From Sisyra terminalis (lineage: Eukaryota; Arthropoda; Insecta; Neuroptera; Sisyridae), in the NCBI GenBank assembly GCA_958496175.1, contig OY292274.1:2232001-2296000 (forward strand): 64,000 nucleotides of DNA, given 5' to 3'. Position 1 is the first letter of the stretch, and every line of letters begins with the position of its first letter. The notes under the pieces are model-generated. The model was given only the letters and a program-made list of their open reading frames with translations, did not search any database and was not told the DNA's origin. A program made the position numbers and the translations under genes. Shown here one piece after another: positions 60,399 to 64,000 of the stretch.

Positions 60399-62346
60399 CT
60401 TACCATAAGCATTCTTTAAAAATGGTCCTCTGAGACAGCAGCGCCATTTTAATTGCATGTTAATAAAGATACATTTTTTGCAACACAGAGATTGTACTCG
60501 TTGCCTTTATCCTCCAAAATAAGATCTAAGAAGATTTTAATTAATAAAGAAAGTGTTATGAGTTTTCAAAACGCATAGTTCTTTTTTTATTTATGAACTA
60601 TAATCCTTATGCGTCGCCTATATATGCGCCTTAAAATCGAATATAAAACAACAAATTAATGAAAAATTATGAATGTCGTATGACTCAATTTTTTTATAAA
60701 TTTATTGAATGCAACACGTTTAACCGTCTTTGACTATTACATTATCAGGTAATGTTTATTCTGTCAATTGTAATCAAATTTCATATAAATAAATAAAGAA
60801 ATTCAGATATAGGACATACATAATAATTCGTTAATTTATTAATTGTGACTTGGAAATGATAAATTAAATATTAATCAATGTTAAAACAACGGTTTTGTGG
60901 AGGAATACAGCACGTTACGAAAATCATATTCAGAAGAAGAGTAACAACATTTTAAAACAGATCCACCGAACGGAAAATGTTTAGAACCAATAAAGCTAAT
61001 GTCTAATACAAACTAGAAACGGCTAAGAAGAAAATAAACGAAAAAGGCAACAGTACATTAGAAATATAATTTAACAGTGAATTTTAGAAAAATATACTGT
61101 AGTGGAAAAAAACAAAATTAATTGATTTAAGGCTGGAATTTTCATTAATAGAAAGGTTGTCTATATCCTTAATATCCCTAAGATAGCTATTTGATTGATA
61201 AAAACCTATCTGAAAGACCAATTCTATGCATTTATCCAACACAAAACACTATTCTTAAGTGAAACTGCATGTTTTCACTATCCTCTATATAAAATTTTAT
61301 CTCGACATTAAATGTCACTATCTAGATGTGAAAATATCGGTCATTAAAAACTAGTGTTACAAACCATTTTGATTTTTTTCTGATATTTAAAATTGTGATT
61401 ATTGAATTTCTGATATTTGATGTTGAATTATGGATCTACACCTTCCTTTATGGGGATTGAAGGGGAAAAGCACGAAGTATAAATAACAGGAGAGCGAACA
61501 CAGTATTGCAAAGTCGTTCACAAAATGAGGGCACTGTGCAGAGGACTCTAGTGTCAATAGTATACAAGTATGAATATAAGTGCCAAAAAAAAATTATATA
61601 ATTCACAAGAGATTAATGTTTTCAATGGAAAATTGTTTCCTTAACATAAGTAGAATTAAATAATAATGCGTTTATGTTATATTAAAGGTATTAAATTATA
61701 TGAAGAATATGAATGTAACGTTTTGACAGCTTTAGTCGCTTTAGCTTCAGTTTGAATTACAATAACAAAAAAGCGAACAACCAATAACAATTCAGAACAT
61801 AAAGTTGGTCATGTTTCTTAACGATAATGCGCTAATGGTAGCTGAAAAAATAACTAAAGCATGTCTACATTTTTTGAGGACACATGAACTAATAAGTTGA
61901 CCTTCTCGTTCATTCTTCTGTTATTTATTCTTCGTGGGTAAAAGTAACAGATTGTATATTAATTTATTTCGCTGTTTATGTCAAAATTATTTGATTGTAA
62001 GCAAATTCAAGCATACCAAATTCAAAGAAAGAGGGAAAGAAAGATTGGAATAACAATTTTCTGAGAAGAAAACTAGATTATTCTTAACTGAAAGATCTTC
62101 CAGTAACATTCAGACATTAGTATCAGTAGTGCAGTTACATGGTAGGTCCTACAATACAAAAAAATATGAAATCTTTCTCTGATTATTTACACTTCCCTTA
62201 TCAAAGCTACTCGCTCACCAAGGCAACAGACTTGGTGAATATAAAACGTGAAACTCATTTTAAAATTAAGGTTTTAATATAACATAGTTTGTTTAACATT
62301 GATAAGTATTTTATTTATTTCCTGAAGTAATTATTATAAAACATAA
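60399..62346. other. Intergenic, no gene supported
   Basis: AT-rich. A core-promoter-like arrangement at 61478..61527 is listed separately. Confidence 0.35.
61478..61504 (+). promoter_or_regulatory. Possible insect core promoter (TATA plus initiator)
   Basis: TATAAATA at 61478 followed about 24 nt later by ACAGT (61500..61504), in locally less AT-rich sequence, and an ATG at 61525 (MRALCRGL, then stop). Insect promoters often have this spacing. No downstream coding exon was recognised, so this may be chance. Confidence 0.2.
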
Positions 62347-62395
62347 TTATTACCTGATGATGGCAGTCAAAAACTGTTGAAACGCGTCGTAATAA
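62347..62395 (+). ncRNA. Hammerhead ribozyme, type I minimal form
   Basis: Helix I: TTATTAC (62347..62353) pairs perfectly with GTAATAA (62389..62395). Core CTGATGA 62354..62360; one extra U 62361; helix II GGCAGT/ACTGTT (62362..62367 with 62373..62378, two G-U pairs) with loop CAAAA; GAAA 62379..62382; helix III is the self-complementary ACGCGT 62382..62387; cleavage base C 62388. Known: Penelope-like elements and retrozymes carry such minimal hammerheads with loopless palindromic helix III, thought to act as dimers, and process element RNA. No Penelope reverse transcriptase is seen nearby. All conserved core positions are present. Confidence 0.7.
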
Positions 62396-64000
62396 AGAAG
62401 AAATTGAGTCTCTTAAGACATATATTATTATCCATTAACATAGTTTGTATTGATTTTGTATATTGTATTGATTTGTTTACGTTATTAATCAATTCATAAA
62501 TTATCATGTTTTTGTTTTTGTTTCACAACTATTTTCAACTTTATTCTGTTGGTACTGATGGAAACAATTGATAGAACAAAACTGGAAATTTGTTTTATTT
62601 TTTGAAATTATCATAAAAAATATTTCTGACGTTTATAAACTAGATTAGAACTGAAAGACTCAAGTCACGATTTTTTTGATAATACCAAACTAAAACTTCT
62701 ATTGCATATTGTAAACTGTATTACAAAGATGCAGGTGAAACTTTATTTTTTTTTATACAACCAATTTACCTTAATTTTTTAATACCTAACGTAGTCTTGT
62801 TCGTGTAATTCCTGGAAAGTGCTAACTGGCACTATGTCAGTTTAATTACAAATTGTTTGAGACCTCCCTGCTTTAATATATTCTATATTAGTCACATGCG
62901 GTGAACAACGTCGCTAGTTTCGAATCTGTGCATAGAATTCTCAAATAATTTGAGCTTTAGAGTGTTGCATACCTTTCCGATAAAGTTGAATGACAACAGA
63001 TGTTAACCTGCACGTTAATATATGTTGTAAGCTCAAAAATATTAATTGAAAGCAAAAAAATACCAACTGTCCATCATTAAAATTAAATTAAGTAATACAC
63101 AAAAGTTTAGTAATCAAAAATTTGTCCTCTTCCAGCTTTAAAAATTTTAATTAAAACTTTAATATAAAATATAAATAATGTTTGTTTTTCTTTGAATTGA
63201 ATTGGTATTCATATTTTACAAATAAAATAATAAAAAATTAAAATAATAAACCTTTCAAGACAGGTACTAACATGACAGGTAACTCGTGGAAACCAAAATT
63301 AATTTTTCAGTATTTTATTTTTTGATGTTTCTTTCTTTTTGGAAAAGCTTTTATTTGAAATTGCTACGAAACACACCGGAAAGAGAAAATGTAACGTTTT
63401 TGTCTTCGATTCCGTAGCACATAACTGATATGTAAAACGAATTTTCCTCGTGGAAGGCTTTTGTGAAAAAGCTCACAAATGTTTTCATGAATGAAATGAT
63501 GAAACGTTTCCACGGAATTAATATTCGTTTCGGGTGAGTCTGTTTAATAGATATGCTTTCTATTGTTTGCAAATAACACCATATTGCTAACGTTGTTACA
63601 ATATGCTCACGGATACACATTAAAAAAGATGATTTTCAATGCAATAGTTAATCCTATAAAAAGGTGTATTCTTATCTTTTGTTATTCTATTAAAAATGTT
63701 ATTGTAGAGATAATTTCTTCAGGGCTTCATTTCATTATATTTCATTTCACATAAAAGTAAAGTAAATGTATCTTCTTTTAGTTATAAGGTTACTTTAGGA
63801 AATAATAAAGCTCAAAGAAAATGAAATGATGGATAAATTTAAAATGGTTTTAACGACTAAGTGCTTGCATTTGTAGTCAAGAGAGCTTTCAATTTGTTAG
63901 AAACTTATGGGTGAGCTTCTGTTGAGATGTTATCAGCCAATGTAAAATAGTCTGGGCATATTAACTTATTTTGTTTAAATAAAAATCATACTAAGTACTT
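62396..64000. other. Right-edge sequence, no gene supported
   Basis: AT-rich. An 89-codon minus-strand frame (63351..63620) contains FVSFFTKAFHEENSFYISVM but resembles no family I know. A plus-strand GGGTGAGT (63532) looks like a splice donor, but no upstream exon with an acceptor can be built. Confidence 0.3.

Noticed and set aside
63351..63620. 89-codon minus-strand frame and a GGGTGAGT donor-like site on the plus strand
   Set aside because: No homology recognised, and no acceptor-exon-donor arrangement could be built on either strand.

Overview
This is an AT-rich stretch of arthropod, most likely insect, nuclear DNA. I base that on a spliced SLC22-type transporter gene with short GT-AG introns, a jockey-clade LINE, Tc1/mariner, pogo, hAT and Helitron-type elements, and no operons. 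I cannot name the species. Only one host gene can be supported: two exons of an organic cation transporter-like (SLC22) gene on the minus strand at the left edge (602..1064), whose downstream part runs off the window. Everything else recognisable is transposon-derived.

Layout. 1-1064: 5' end of the SLC22-like gene. 2.1-9.3 kb: a complete non-autonomous Helitron, a dead mariner copy, and two copies of a short TIR element. 9.8-13.1 kb: a Helitron end, a 1.55 kb near-perfect inverted repeat, and a broken transposon gene split by a second palindrome whose two arms each carry a hammerhead-ribozyme-like motif. 14.4-17.1 kb: a jockey RT fragment, a pogo-like element with the same palindrome family nested in it, and a second mariner copy carrying the same defects as the first. 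18.3 kb: a Helitron 5' end. 19.8-24.4 kb: a nearly full-length jockey-clade LINE with intact ORF1 and an ORF2 broken by four frameshifts and one stop. 25-26.4 kb: Helitron body and a scrap of Helitron Rep/helicase protein. 28 and 59.5 kb: two inverted copies of an element with long TIRs and repeated internal AAAGTAAC motifs. 30.7-41.9 kb: four large Helitrons, two of them head to tail, one carrying a nested hAT-type element that holds two foldback structures. 42.4-57.1 kb: MITEs, two more Helitrons, jockey scraps, a 367-bp hAT MITE with a perfect 8-bp target duplication, and a degraded hAT (DUF4371/ZMYM1-like) transposase. 62.35 kb: an isolated sequence that matches every core position of a hammerhead ribozyme.

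How the parts relate. The Helitrons share a 3' end (GC-rich hairpin, then GATCAGCTAG) but have at least three different 5' ends, sit almost always between A and T, and three of them contain the same tRNA-like insert. No complete transposase, Rep/helicase or reverse transcriptase survives, so none of these elements could move by itself. The most notable signals are the hammerhead motifs, the large inverted repeat whose centre is nearly identical while its flanks differ, and the tRNA-like module inside the Helitrons. Long stretches between features are AT-rich and show nothing recognisable; each is listed.
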